DNA of 64,000 nt from DATJLY01 sp963729295 (GTDB lineage: Bacteria > Pseudomonadota > Alphaproteobacteria > ATCC43930 > CGMCC-115725), in assembly GCA_963729295.1 (NCBI GenBank), contig CAVSNJ010000026.1:124001-188000 (forward strand). Reading direction: 5' to 3'. This document shows positions 17,905 through 25,734 of this stretch, one piece after another. Both the position numbers and the translations under genes were made by a program. The notes below the pieces were generated by a model. The model was not told the DNA's origin. It was given only the letters and a program-made list of their open reading frames with translations, and ran no database searches. Position 1 is the stretch's first letter. Each line of letters starts with the position of its first letter.

Positions 17905-19467
17905 TCACGTCACCAGCCGCTCGAGCGCATCGACGACATCGGCCTCGGCGGCGGGCTTCTCCCAGCGGATGCGATGGACGCGCGGAAAGCGCATGGCCAA
18001 TCCTGATTTGTGCCGGCTCGAGCGGTGGACGCTGTCGAACGCGATCTCCAGCACCAGCGCCGGCTCGACCGCGCGCACGGGCCCGAAGCGATCGACCGTG
18101 TGCTCCCTGACCCAGCGGTCGAGGCGGCGCAGCTCCTCGTCGGTGAAGCCGAAATAGGCTTTTCCCACCGGCACGAGCTCGTCCGCGCGCCAGACGCCGA
18201 ACGTGTAGTCGGAATAGAAGGACGAGCGCTTGCCGTGGCCGCGCTGCGCATACATGAGCACGGCATCGACCGTGAGCGCGTCGCGCTTCCACTTGAACCA
18301 CGGGCCTTTCGGCCGGCCCGCGAGATAGGGCGAGGCCGCTTCCTTCAGCATGATGCCTTCGATGCCGCGCTCGCGCGCACGCTCGCGCAACGTGGCGAGC
18401 TCGTCCCACGATGCGAACGCAATGAGCGGCGAGAGATCGAGGCGCGGGCGCGGCGCGCGGGCGTACCACGCTTCGAGCCGCAGGCGGCGCTCGTCGAACG
18501 GGAGCGGCCGCACATCCTCGCCCGCCTCCTCGAGGATGTCGTAGAGCCGGACCGCGGCGGGAAAGTCGTGCAGCATTTTCTCGCTCGCGGTCTTGCGGTT
18601 CAGGCGCTGCTGCAGATCGTTGAAGGGCGCGACCTCGCCGTCGCGCAGCACCAGGAGCTCGCCGTCGAGCACCATGCCTTCGGGCAGCGCGGACAGGATT
18701 TCGGGGAAAGCCTGGCCGATATCGTCGCCGGTGCGCGAATAGAGCCGCCGCCCGCCGCGCGCGACGAGCTGAACGCGGATGCCGTCCCATTTCCATTCGG
18801 CGCGATAGGCCGCGGGATCGAGCCGCGCCAGATCCGCATCCTCCAACGCCTGCGCCAGCATCAGCGGCGTGAAGGTCGGCCGCCCCGCGGTCTCGGGCCG
18901 CCCGGATTTCCCTTCGAGCCAGGAAAAGAGCGCGGCATAAGGCGGCTCGAGCCCGTGCCACACGGATTCGATGTCATCGAGCGGTTCCCCCGACCAGTCC
19001 GCGAGCGCGGTCTTGGCGAGCCGCGCCGAGACGCCGATGCGCAAGCCCCCGGTCACGAGCTTCAGGAGCGCCCAGCGCCCGGTCGCGTCGAGCCGGTCGA
19101 GCCAGCGCTCGAGGATGAAGCCGGCGTCGGCGCGCGTCGCGGCCGAAAGCTCGGCGACGATCTCGGCAAGCCCCGGCACGTCGCCCATACTTTCGCGCGC
19201 GGGCCAGATCAGCGACACGGTCTCGGCCAGATCGCCGACGAAATCGTAGGACCAGCCGAACAGCGCCTCGTCGATCCGCGTCAGCACGAGGTCGCGGATC
19301 GAAGCGGGCTTGACCGAGGCGAACGCGATCTCGCCGGTGAGCGCCGCCAGCGCCCAGCCGCGCTCGGGATCGGATGTCGCGGCGAAATAGTCCTGCATCA
19401 GGCGCAATTTGCCGAGGCGCGAGGGCGTGAAGAGGAGAGCGTCGAGGAGGCGGGCGAACCGCTCCAC
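17905..19467 (-). CDS. ATP-dependent DNA ligase of the Lig/Exo/Lhr/MPE repair cluster
   Basis: The 520-residue ligase has an N-terminal DNA-binding domain (residues 1-200), a nucleotidyltransferase domain with adenylation lysine K226 in motif EWKWDGIR, motif III GMVLDGELLV, motif IV EGIMLKEA and motif V GPWFKWKR, then an OB-fold with FSDYTFGVW-like sequence. This architecture is that of the family called cisplatin damage response ATP-dependent ligase. It is thought to seal nicks in a repair pathway with the nuclease next door. GTG 19467 is the start. It runs opposite to the pot genes. Confidence 0.93.
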   Translation of the reverse strand: MERFARLLDALLFTPSRLGKLRLMQDYFAATSDPERGWALAALTGEIAFASVKPASIRDLVLTRIDEALFGWSYDFVGDLAETVSLIWPARESMGDVPGLAEIVAELSAATRADAGFILERWLDRLDATGRWALLKLVTGGLRIGVSARLAKTALADWSGEPLDDIESVWHGLEPPYAALFSWLEGKSGRPETAGRPTFTPLMLAQALEDADLARLDPAAYRAEWKWDGIRVQLVARGGRRLYSRTGDDIGQAFPEILSALPEGMVLDGELLVLRDGEVAPFNDLQQRLNRKTASEKMLHDFPAAVRLYDILEEAGEDVRPLPFDERRLRLEAWYARAPRPRLDLSPLIAFASWDELATLRERARERGIEGIMLKEAASPYLAGRPKGPWFKWKRDALTVDAVLMYAQRGHGKRSSFYSDYTFGVWRADELVPVGKAYFGFTDEELRRLDRWVREHTVDRFGPVRAVEPALVLEIAFDSVHRSSRHKSGLAMRFPRVHRIRWEKPAAEADVVDALERLVT

Positions 19468-19488
19468 TAGTTGGCGCTCCGGACACGA

Positions 19489-19642
19489 CCCTCTCCGCCC
19501 GCTTGCGGGGGGAGAGGGTGCCGAGCGTCAGCGGTCGACCGCATGCGGTCGACGGTGAGGTGGGTCGAGCGGCCGCACACCTCACCCTTCCCATCGCGAA
19601 CGCGATGGGTCCCTTCCCTCTCCCCGCCTTGCGCGGAGAGGG
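19489..19642. repeat. Intergenic palindromic repeat, family B, copy 2
   Basis: Outer hairpins are formed by CCCTCTCC/GGAGAGGG-type arms at both ends, with CCCATCGCGAACGCGATGGG inside (an 8-bp perfect stem). The middle holds a 20-base perfect palindrome, GTCGACCGCATGCGGTCGAC, at 19534-19553. It separates the ligase gene from the upstream exonuclease gene, both leftward, so the repeat probably sits within their transcript. Confidence 0.8.
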
Positions 19643-19682
19643 ACAGGCACGAACGCCTCGATGCTGACGGAAGGATCAGGTG

Positions 19683-20684
19683 CTATTCCTCCTCGGCCTC
19701 GAACCCGACGAGGTGCAAGGGCCGCGCGGCGATGCCCATGAGCCCCGCCTGGTGCACGAGCGCATCCTCGGCGCCGTGCGTCACCCACACTTCGCGCGGC
19801 GCCAGCTCCTGGATCGTCTGCACCAGCTCGTCCCAATCGGCGTGATCGGAGATGACGAGCGGCAGCTCGACGCCGCGCTGCTTGGCGCGCTGCTTGACGC
19901 GCATCCAGCCCGACGCCATCGCCTGCACCGGGTCGGGCAGGCGCCGGCCCCACGGCTCGGCCGCAGCACCCGGCGGCGCCAGCACGATCTTGCCCGCGAG
20001 TTTTTCCCGCGCGACACCGATTACCGGCAGGATGGGACCGAGCGAAACGCCCAACGTCTCGTAAAGCGCGGTGAGCGGCAGGAGCGCGCCGTGCAGATAG
20101 ATCGGCTCGTCCCAGCCTTGCCGGCGCAAGAGCGCGAGCACGCGCTGGCATTTGCCAAGCGCATAGACGCCGACGACATGGCAGCGCTCGGGGAAGAGCG
20201 CGACCGAATGCAGCAATCGGTCGATCTCCGCCCGATCGTCGGGATGGCGGAACACGGGCAGACCGAACGTCGCCTCGGTGATGAACACGTCGCACGGCAT
20301 CGGCTCGAACGGCGCGCAGGTCGGATCGGGCCGCCGCTTGTAGTCGCCCGAGACGACGACGCGCGTGCCATCATGCTCGAGCACCACCTGCGCGCTGCCG
20401 AGAATGTGGCCGGCGGGAAGAAGCCGCAGGCTGACGCCGCCGATGTCGCGCGCTTCGCCGTAAGCGAGCGCTTCGAGCGTGCCGCCCGCGCTCTCGCCCA
20501 TGCGCTGGCGCATGATGGCGATGGTCGCGGCCGTCGCCAGTACATGGCCATGGCCGGGGCGCGCGTGATCGCTGTGGCCGTGCGTCACGACGGCGCGCGG
20601 GGCCGCGCCGGTCGGGTCGATGAAGAAATCGCCCGGCACGCAGTAAAGTCCGCGCGGCGTCACTTTGAGCCAGTCGAGGTCCAT
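19683..20684 (-). CDS. Ligase-associated DNA exonuclease (metallo-beta-lactamase fold)
   Basis: The 333-residue enzyme has the HxHxDH metal site at residues 35-40 (VVTHGHSDHARPGH), followed by GHILGSAQVVLEH, VVSGDYKRRPDP and ISDHADWDELV, matching the beta-CASP nuclease pattern with final His motifs. It belongs to the ligase-associated DNA exonuclease family (Exo of the Lig/Exo/Lhr/MPE set). ATG 20684 gives the conserved start followed by LYCVPGDFFIDP; a TTG at 20723 is the alternative. It lies upstream of the ligase in the same orientation, with a repeat of 150 bases between them. Confidence 0.92.
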   Translation of the reverse strand: MDLDWLKVTPRGLYCVPGDFFIDPTGAAPRAVVTHGHSDHARPGHGHVLATAATIAIMRQRMGESAGGTLEALAYGEARDIGGVSLRLLPAGHILGSAQVVLEHDGTRVVVSGDYKRRPDPTCAPFEPMPCDVFITEATFGLPVFRHPDDRAEIDRLLHSVALFPERCHVVGVYALGKCQRVLALLRRQGWDEPIYLHGALLPLTALYETLGVSLGPILPVIGVAREKLAGKIVLAPPGAAAEPWGRRLPDPVQAMASGWMRVKQRAKQRGVELPLVISDHADWDELVQTIQELAPREVWVTHGAEDALVHQAGLMGIAARPLHLVGFEAEEE

Positions 20685-20776
20685 GCCGAGCTGCACAAAA
20701 GGCGCCGGGCCTGCGCGAGTCAAGGCGAGCGGCGCGCGGCTAGCGGGTCGGTTTGAATTTGTTTGCGCCGAGCCGC

Positions 20777-21148
20777 TCAGTTGATATTGCAGGCCACGCG
20801 CATGGCGTTATAGATCATGGTCGCCGCATTGTTGCCAGCGCGGCTGGAGTTGTTTTGGACGTAGGTCTTAAGCATCGCGTCGATTTGGGAATCCGTGGTC
20901 TTTTCCACGCAGTTGAGGATCGCAACTACCTGGGAATTGAAGTCGGGTGGACCGATCTTGCCCGCGTCTTGGAGCCCGCGCAGCATATCGACCGCGCCGG
21001 CGGCGTAGCCGATTTGGAAATCCTTGTTTTTCGATTGGTAATCGGTGCCGTTGATAAAGCTCAAAACCGCATGGCTGCTGGTGTCCAGCCCGAGCACAAT
21101 CAATACAGCGAGACCGCCCACTAAGAGAAAACGACGCGTTGTGCTCAT
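20777..21148 (-). CDS. Small secreted protein, possibly Rap1a/Tai-like
   Basis: The 123-residue product has a signal peptide (MSTTRRFLLVGGLAVLIVLGLDTSSHA) and a mature domain with FQIGYAAGAVDMLRGL, NCVEKTTDSQIDAMLKTYV and NAMRVACNIN. A GYxxGxxDxL motif with two cysteines is the layout of Rap1a/Tai immunity-type proteins, though the match is by eye and weak. It is lower in GC than the flanking repair genes. It sits between the divergent Exo and Lhr genes, about 200 bases from the Lhr start. Confidence 0.65.
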   Translation of the reverse strand: MSTTRRFLLVGGLAVLIVLGLDTSSHAVLSFINGTDYQSKNKDFQIGYAAGAVDMLRGLQDAGKIGPPDFNSQVVAILNCVEKTTDSQIDAMLKTYVQNNSSRAGNNAATMIYNAMRVACNIN

Positions 21149-21353
21149 TGATGCCCCCTTATGGACGCTTCAAGCTTTCCCTGTCCCCAATCGTCAACCC
21201 CCCGGACGATATCGGCAAGTTCCCAAAGTTTGTCGTGACGCCAGCCGCAATCGCGGGCGTCATTTTGAGCGTTTTGGCAGTGGGGAAGCGCCACCGGCGG
21301 GCGGCCGGGACGGGCGCGGGACAAGGCCGCGCGCGACGTTCTAAAAACCGCCC

Positions 21354-23765
21354 ATGCCCCTTCCCGCGGTGATCGAGACCTGGTTCGCGCGCCGGCGCTG
21401 GACGCCGCACGGGCACCAGCTTGCGCTGCTCGAGGCCGCGCGCGCGGGCCAATCGGTGCTGCTGACGGCGCCCACGGGCGGCGGCAAGACGCTCGCCGGG
21501 TTTCTTCCGAGCCTCGCCGAGCTTGCGGCCGCGCCGCGCGACGGGATGCATACGCTTTACATCTCGCCGCTGAAGGCGCTCGCCGCCGACATCGAGCGCA
21601 ATCTTGCCGCGCCGGTCGCGGAGATGCGCCTGCCCTTGCGGCTCGAGACGCGCACCGGCGACACGCCGCAGGCGCAGAGGAAGCGCCAGGTCGAGCGCCC
21701 GCCGCACATGCTGATGACGACGCCGGAATCCTTGGCGCTGCTGCTCTCTTATCCGGAATCGCCGCGCATGTTCCAAGGCCTCGCCGCCATCATCGTCGAC
21801 GAGGTGCATGCGCTGGCCGGCAACAAGCGCGGCGATCTTCTCGCGCTGGGCCTGGCGCGGCTCGGGAAACTCGCGCCCGGCGCGCGCCGCGTCGGGCTGT
21901 CGGCGACCGCGCCCTTTCCCGACGCGCTGCAAGCCTGGCTCGGCTCGGGCGGCATCGATGTGGCGCGGATCGAAGGCAAGCCGGGCGCCAGGCCCGAGGT
22001 CGCGATCCTGGACATGGCGGAGCTGCCATGGTCGGGCCACATGGCCGTCTTCGCGCTGCCGTCGGTCTATGACGCGATCCGGCGCCACCGCACCACCATC
22101 GTCTTCGTCAACACGCGCGCGCAGGCCGAGATCGTGTTCCAGGTGCTGTGGCGGTTGAACGACGACAACCTGGCGATCGCGCTCCATCACGGCAGCCTCG
22201 CCGCCGAGCAGCGCCGCAAGGTCGAGGCGGCGATGGCGGCGGGGCGCTTGCGCGCGGTGGTGGCCACATCCTCGCTCGATCTCGGCATCGATTGGGGCGA
22301 CGTCGATCTCGTGATCCAGGTCGGCGCGCCCAAGGGCGTGTCGCGCCTGACGCAGCGCATCGGCCGCGCCAACCACCGCCTCGACGAGCCGAGCCGCGCG
22401 CTGCTGGTGCCGGCCAATCGCTTCGAGGTGCTGGAATGCCGCGCCGCGCTCGAAGCGCTCGAGGCGGGCGAGCTCGACGGCGAGCGGCCGCGCGCGGGCG
22501 GGCTCGACGTGCTGGCGCAGCACATCATGGGCATGGCGTGCGCCAGGCCCTTTGCCGCCGACGAGCTCTTCGCCGAGGTGACGAGCGCCGCCCCATACGC
22601 GGCGTTGTCGCGGCGCGACTTCGACGACGTGCTGCGCTTCGTCGTCGATGGCGGCTATGCGCTGCGGACCTACGAGCAGTGGCGCCGCCTCTATTGCGAC
22701 AGCGAGGGGCGCTATCAGGTCGTGGCGCCCGCGCATGTGCGGCGCTATCGCATGAATGTCGGCACCATCGTCGAGGCGCCGATGCTGCGCGTGCGCCTCG
22801 GCCGGCGCGTCCTCGGCGAGATCGAGGAGTATTTCGTGCAAGGGCTCGTGCCGGGCGACACGTTCGTGTTCGCCGGCGAGCGGCTTTATTTCGAGACCAT
22901 CGACGGCATGGACGTGGTGACGAGCCGCTCGAAGGACGAGCTGCCGCCGAAAGTGCCGGCCTATGAGGGCGGGCGCCTGCCGCTGACGACGCAGCTTGCC
23001 GCGCGCGTGCGCGGGCTTCTCGCCTCGCCCGCACTGTGGCGCGAATTTCCGGCGCCGGTGCGCGAGTGGCTGTCGCTGCAGCGGCGGCGCTCGACCTTGC
23101 CCGACCGCGACGGCCTGCTCGTCGAGATCTTTCCGCGCGGGCCCCACCATTATCTCGTCGCCTATTGCTTCGAGGGCCGCAACGCGCACCAGACGCTCGG
23201 CATGCTCCTGACGCGGCGGATGGAGCGCGCGGGGCATGGGCCCTTGGGCTTCGTTGCGACCGATTACGTGCTCGCCGTGTGGAGCCTCGAGCCGGTCGAG
23301 GATGTCGATGCCCTCTTCGATCAGGACATGCTCGGCGACGATCTCGAAATGTGGATGGCGGAATCGTCGATGCTGAAGCGCAGCTTCCGCAACGTCGCGG
23401 TGATCGCCGGGCTGATCGACCGGCAGCTTCCGGGCCAGCGCAAGACGCGCGGGCAGGTGACGTTCAATTCCGACCTCATCTACGACGTGCTGCGCCGGTT
23501 CGAGCCCACTCACATCCTGCTGCGCGCGACATTCGCCGATGCGGCGACGGGCCTGACCGACCTCAGGCGGCTCTCCGACATGCTGGCGCGCGTCAAGGGC
23601 CGCATCCGGTGCCGGCGCCTGCCGCGCGTCTCGCCCTTGGCGGTGCCGGTGCTCTTGGAGATCGGGCGCGAGCAGGTCTATGGCGCGGCGCTCGACCGCA
23701 TCGTCGAGGAAGCCGCCGACGAGCTTCTCGCCGAGGCGGGATTGAGCAGGATCGCGGCAAAGTAG
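21354..23765 (+). CDS. Lhr-Core DEXH-box DNA helicase, ligase-associated
   Basis: The 803-residue superfamily 2 helicase has Walker A (TAPTGGGKTLAG, residues 38-49), motif Ia SPLKAL, DEVH at 149-152, motif III GLSATAP, motif V ATSSLDLGIDWG and motif VI QRIGRANH. The C-terminal half carries the winged-helix and Lhr-specific beta-barrel regions. Length fits the ligase-associated Lhr-Core group rather than long-form Lhr (over 1400 residues). Lhr-Core is a 3'-5' translocase that unwinds RNA-DNA and DNA duplexes by published work on relatives. It diverges from Exo-Lig and is upstream of the MPE nuclease. Confidence 0.95.
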   Translation: MPLPAVIETWFARRRWTPHGHQLALLEAARAGQSVLLTAPTGGGKTLAGFLPSLAELAAAPRDGMHTLYISPLKALAADIERNLAAPVAEMRLPLRLETRTGDTPQAQRKRQVERPPHMLMTTPESLALLLSYPESPRMFQGLAAIIVDEVHALAGNKRGDLLALGLARLGKLAPGARRVGLSATAPFPDALQAWLGSGGIDVARIEGKPGARPEVAILDMAELPWSGHMAVFALPSVYDAIRRHRTTIVFVNTRAQAEIVFQVLWRLNDDNLAIALHHGSLAAEQRRKVEAAMAAGRLRAVVATSSLDLGIDWGDVDLVIQVGAPKGVSRLTQRIGRANHRLDEPSRALLVPANRFEVLECRAALEALEAGELDGERPRAGGLDVLAQHIMGMACARPFAADELFAEVTSAAPYAALSRRDFDDVLRFVVDGGYALRTYEQWRRLYCDSEGRYQVVAPAHVRRYRMNVGTIVEAPMLRVRLGRRVLGEIEEYFVQGLVPGDTFVFAGERLYFETIDGMDVVTSRSKDELPPKVPAYEGGRLPLTTQLAARVRGLLASPALWREFPAPVREWLSLQRRRSTLPDRDGLLVEIFPRGPHHYLVAYCFEGRNAHQTLGMLLTRRMERAGHGPLGFVATDYVLAVWSLEPVEDVDALFDQDMLGDDLEMWMAESSMLKRSFRNVAVIAGLIDRQLPGQRKTRGQVTFNSDLIYDVLRRFEPTHILLRATFADAATGLTDLRRLSDMLARVKGRIRCRRLPRVSPLAVPVLLEIGREQVYGAALDRIVEEAADELLAEAGLSRIAAK

Positions 23766-23796
23766 AGTTCGATCCATCCAGGTTGAAGCATCTTCC

Positions 23797-23875
23797 GTCG
23801 CCCCCGCGAAAGCGGGGGCCCAGGGCAACAGCACGTCGCTCGCCCCTGGGTTCTCGCTTGCGCGGGAACGACGAT
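23797..23875. repeat. Intergenic palindromic repeat, family A, copy 3
   Basis: Hairpin GCCCCCGCGAAAGCGGGGGC (23800-23819) is perfect; the second, GTTCTCGCTTGCGCGGGAAC (23850-23869), has one mismatch pair. The spacer carries CAGGGCAACAGCACGTCGCT, close to that of copy 1. It follows the Lhr stop and precedes the first of two secreted paralogues. Confidence 0.86.
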
Positions 23876-24012
23876 TTGATCCAAAGCGGGCCGGACTTCA
23901 GGCGCCTGGCCGGGTCCCCCGAAATTGTCACCCCGCGAGTGACCCGGGTCACAGACGGCGCCGCGCGGCCGGTCTAGAGTCACCTTCACGCGCACCGTGT
24001 CGGAGGAAACAC

Positions 24013-24555
24013 ATGCCGCGCCGCTCGCTCGCACTCCCCGGATGCCTCGCCCTGCTGCTCGCCGCAGCCGCCCCGGCCCTCGCCTGCGGCGAGCGCGGGG
24101 GGCCCTGCGCGCCCGCCGCGTCGCCGCCGGCGGCGATCGTCATTCCGCCGATCGTCGGCCAGCAGATCGAGATCGGCTCGGCGCCGATCACGCTGCCCGA
24201 CGGACCGCCGCCCGCGAGCGACGAGTCGTCCTCGGCCGTGCCCGTCGTGCCTTTTGCCGGCGACGGCGGGATCGCCTCGGTCACCGATCTCGACCACGGC
24301 GTCGCGGCCTGGGGCGTGATCGTGCCCGGCGAGGATTTCGTGAAGCTGCCGCCACACGGCATCACCTTCATCGGCCTGACCGAGCCCGCGCCGCACGCGC
24401 GGCCGCTGCCGCCCAAGACCGAACAATCGATCGGCCTCAACCTTGTCATGGAGGTGTCGGTGCCAATCACCCAAAAGGGTGTGCCCGGCATCAGCCAGCC
24501 GTCGCTCGGCTCGGGCAATCGCGCCCTGTGGTTCGCGCCGCCGGCGGGAGAGTGA
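24013..24555 (+). CDS. Secreted proline-rich protein, paralogue 1 of an unknown family
   Basis: The 180-residue product has a signal peptide (MPRRSLALPGCLALLLAAAAPALA), a cysteine-bearing N terminus (CGERGGPC) and a proline-rich region. It then has a core SVTDLDHGVAAWGVIVPG and the ending NRALWFAPPAGE. The core and ending recur in the next gene (SLSDLDGGAQSWHAIAP and PSLWF), so the two are diverged paralogues. No known domain is recognised. GGAGGAAAC precedes ATG 24013. It lies between Lhr and MPE, but a link to repair is not shown by sequence. Confidence 0.72.
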   Translation: MPRRSLALPGCLALLLAAAAPALACGERGGPCAPAASPPAAIVIPPIVGQQIEIGSAPITLPDGPPPASDESSSAVPVVPFAGDGGIASVTDLDHGVAAWGVIVPGEDFVKLPPHGITFIGLTEPAPHARPLPPKTEQSIGLNLVMEVSVPITQKGVPGISQPSLGSGNRALWFAPPAGE

Positions 24556-24631
24556 GAACGACGTTGCGAAGGGAGCGTTAGAGGAAACGTCAACTTGACA
24601 CACGAAACCTGCGCGCGATGACGCAGGATCG

Positions 24632-24650
24632 CTAAGGACGCCTTCCTTAG
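24632..24650. promoter_or_regulatory. Inverted repeat upstream of paralogue 2 (possible operator or leader hairpin)
   Basis: CTAAGGA, CGCCT, TCCTTAG is a perfect 7-bp inverted repeat ending 28 bases before ATG 24679. A TTGACA box lies at 24595-24600, but no convincing -10 element is seen 17 bases on. It could be an operator or a leader-RNA hairpin; which one is not decidable from sequence. Confidence 0.4.
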
Positions 24651-24678
24651 TTTCACGCCGGTGAAGAGGAGTCCCGGT

Positions 24679-24996
24679 ATGATGCGAATATTTCTGGGCG
24701 CCGTTTCTTGCGCGCTGGCACTCGCTGCGGCAAGCACGTCCGGCCGGGCCGACGGTGCGATCAACTCGCTGTCCGACCTCGATGGCGGCGCGCAGAGTTG
24801 GCACGCGATCGCGCCGAACGGCAGCGCCGACAAGAAGCCGGCCGAGCCCCTGACCAATGTCGCGACCCATCCGGCTCCGGCCGCGGGCGGCGATGTCCGG
24901 CAGCTCGACGACAATCTCGCGATCGAGACGACGGCGCGGCCGCCGCAAAAGCCCGTGCCCTCGCTTTGGTTCACTCGGCAATCCGGCAGCAAGTAG
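24679..24996 (+). CDS. Secreted protein, paralogue 2 of an unknown family
   Basis: The 105-residue product starts at ATG 24679 (GAAGAGGA upstream) with a signal peptide ending SGRADG. It shares with the preceding protein the motif (S)-x-(S/T)-DLD-x-G-x-x-x-W-x-x-I-x-P and the C-terminal LWF. The middle is Pro/Ala-rich and probably disordered. It lacks the cysteines of paralogue 1. The GTG at 24661 would be a longer start. It lies 57 bases upstream of the MPE gene. The function is unknown. Confidence 0.7.
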   Translation: MMRIFLGAVSCALALAAASTSGRADGAINSLSDLDGGAQSWHAIAPNGSADKKPAEPLTNVATHPAPAAGGDVRQLDDNLAIETTARPPQKPVPSLWFTRQSGSK

Positions 24997-25053
24997 CCGG
25001 CCGTCGCCGATCCCGGTCGCCTCGCCCGGCGCGAACGGGCATAGTGGCCGCGC

Positions 25054-25734
25054 ATGGATTACGCGCGGCCCGCGGGCCATCCGATCGATCTCTGCGGCGC
25101 GCGGCTCTTGGCCGAGCCGTCGGGCGCGCTGTGGTGGCAGGACGAGGGCACGCTCGTCGTCGCCGACCTGCATCTCGAAAAGGGCTCGAGCTATGCCGCC
25201 GACGGCGCGCTGCTGCCGCCCTACGACACGATCGCGACGCTCGAACGATTGGCCGCGTCGATCCGGCCGGATTTGCGCCGGATCGTCTGCCTCGGCGACA
25301 GTTTCCACGACTCGCGGGGACCGGAGCGGCTGTCCGACCCCGACCGGGCGCGGCTCAAGGCGCTGACGGAGTCGTGCGACTGGGTCTGGATCGAGGGCAA
25401 CCACGATCCCGGTCTGCCGCAGGGATTGGGCGGGCGGATCGTCACGGGCGCGCTCGCATCGCCCCCGCTCGTCTTCCGCCACATCGCCGCCTCCGGCCCG
25501 GCGCAGGGCGAGGTGAGCGGGCATTATCATCCGAAGGCCGGCGTCACCTTGCGCGGGCGGCGCTTTGCCGGCCCCTGCTATCTCTACGACACGCGCCGCC
25601 TCGTCATGCCGGCCTTCGGCGCCTATGCCGGCGGGCTCGATTGCGGGGCGCCCGAGCTGCGCGCGCTCTTTCCGGGCGCCATGAGCATCGCGCTCATCGC
25701 GCGCGGCCGGGTCGTGGCGCTGCCGCCATGGTGA
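25054..25734 (+). CDS. pdeM: Ligase-associated Mn-dependent phosphoesterase/endonuclease (MPE, PdeM)
   Basis: The 226-residue calcineurin-like enzyme shows every metal motif: D38-x-H40 (VVADLHLEKG), GD81-82 (CLGDSFHD), G-N116-H-D118 (IEGNHDPG) and GH157-x-H159 (SGHYHPKAG). It belongs to the nuclease family that travels with the ligase, exonuclease and Lhr. In characterised relatives it is a manganese-dependent DNA endonuclease. The last seven bases overlap the ATG of potI, so the repair nuclease and polyamine permease are likely read from one transcript. Confidence 0.92.
   Translation: MDYARPAGHPIDLCGARLLAEPSGALWWQDEGTLVVADLHLEKGSSYAADGALLPPYDTIATLERLAASIRPDLRRIVCLGDSFHDSRGPERLSDPDRARLKALTESCDWVWIEGNHDPGLPQGLGGRIVTGALASPPLVFRHIAASGPAQGEVSGHYHPKAGVTLRGRRFAGPCYLYDTRRLVMPAFGAYAGGLDCGAPELRALFPGAMSIALIARGRVVALPPW

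Noticed and set aside
21159..23834. 891-codon frame antisense to Lhr
   Set aside because: The Lhr strand has every helicase motif; this frame gives His/Arg-rich sequence typical of third-position GC mirrors.
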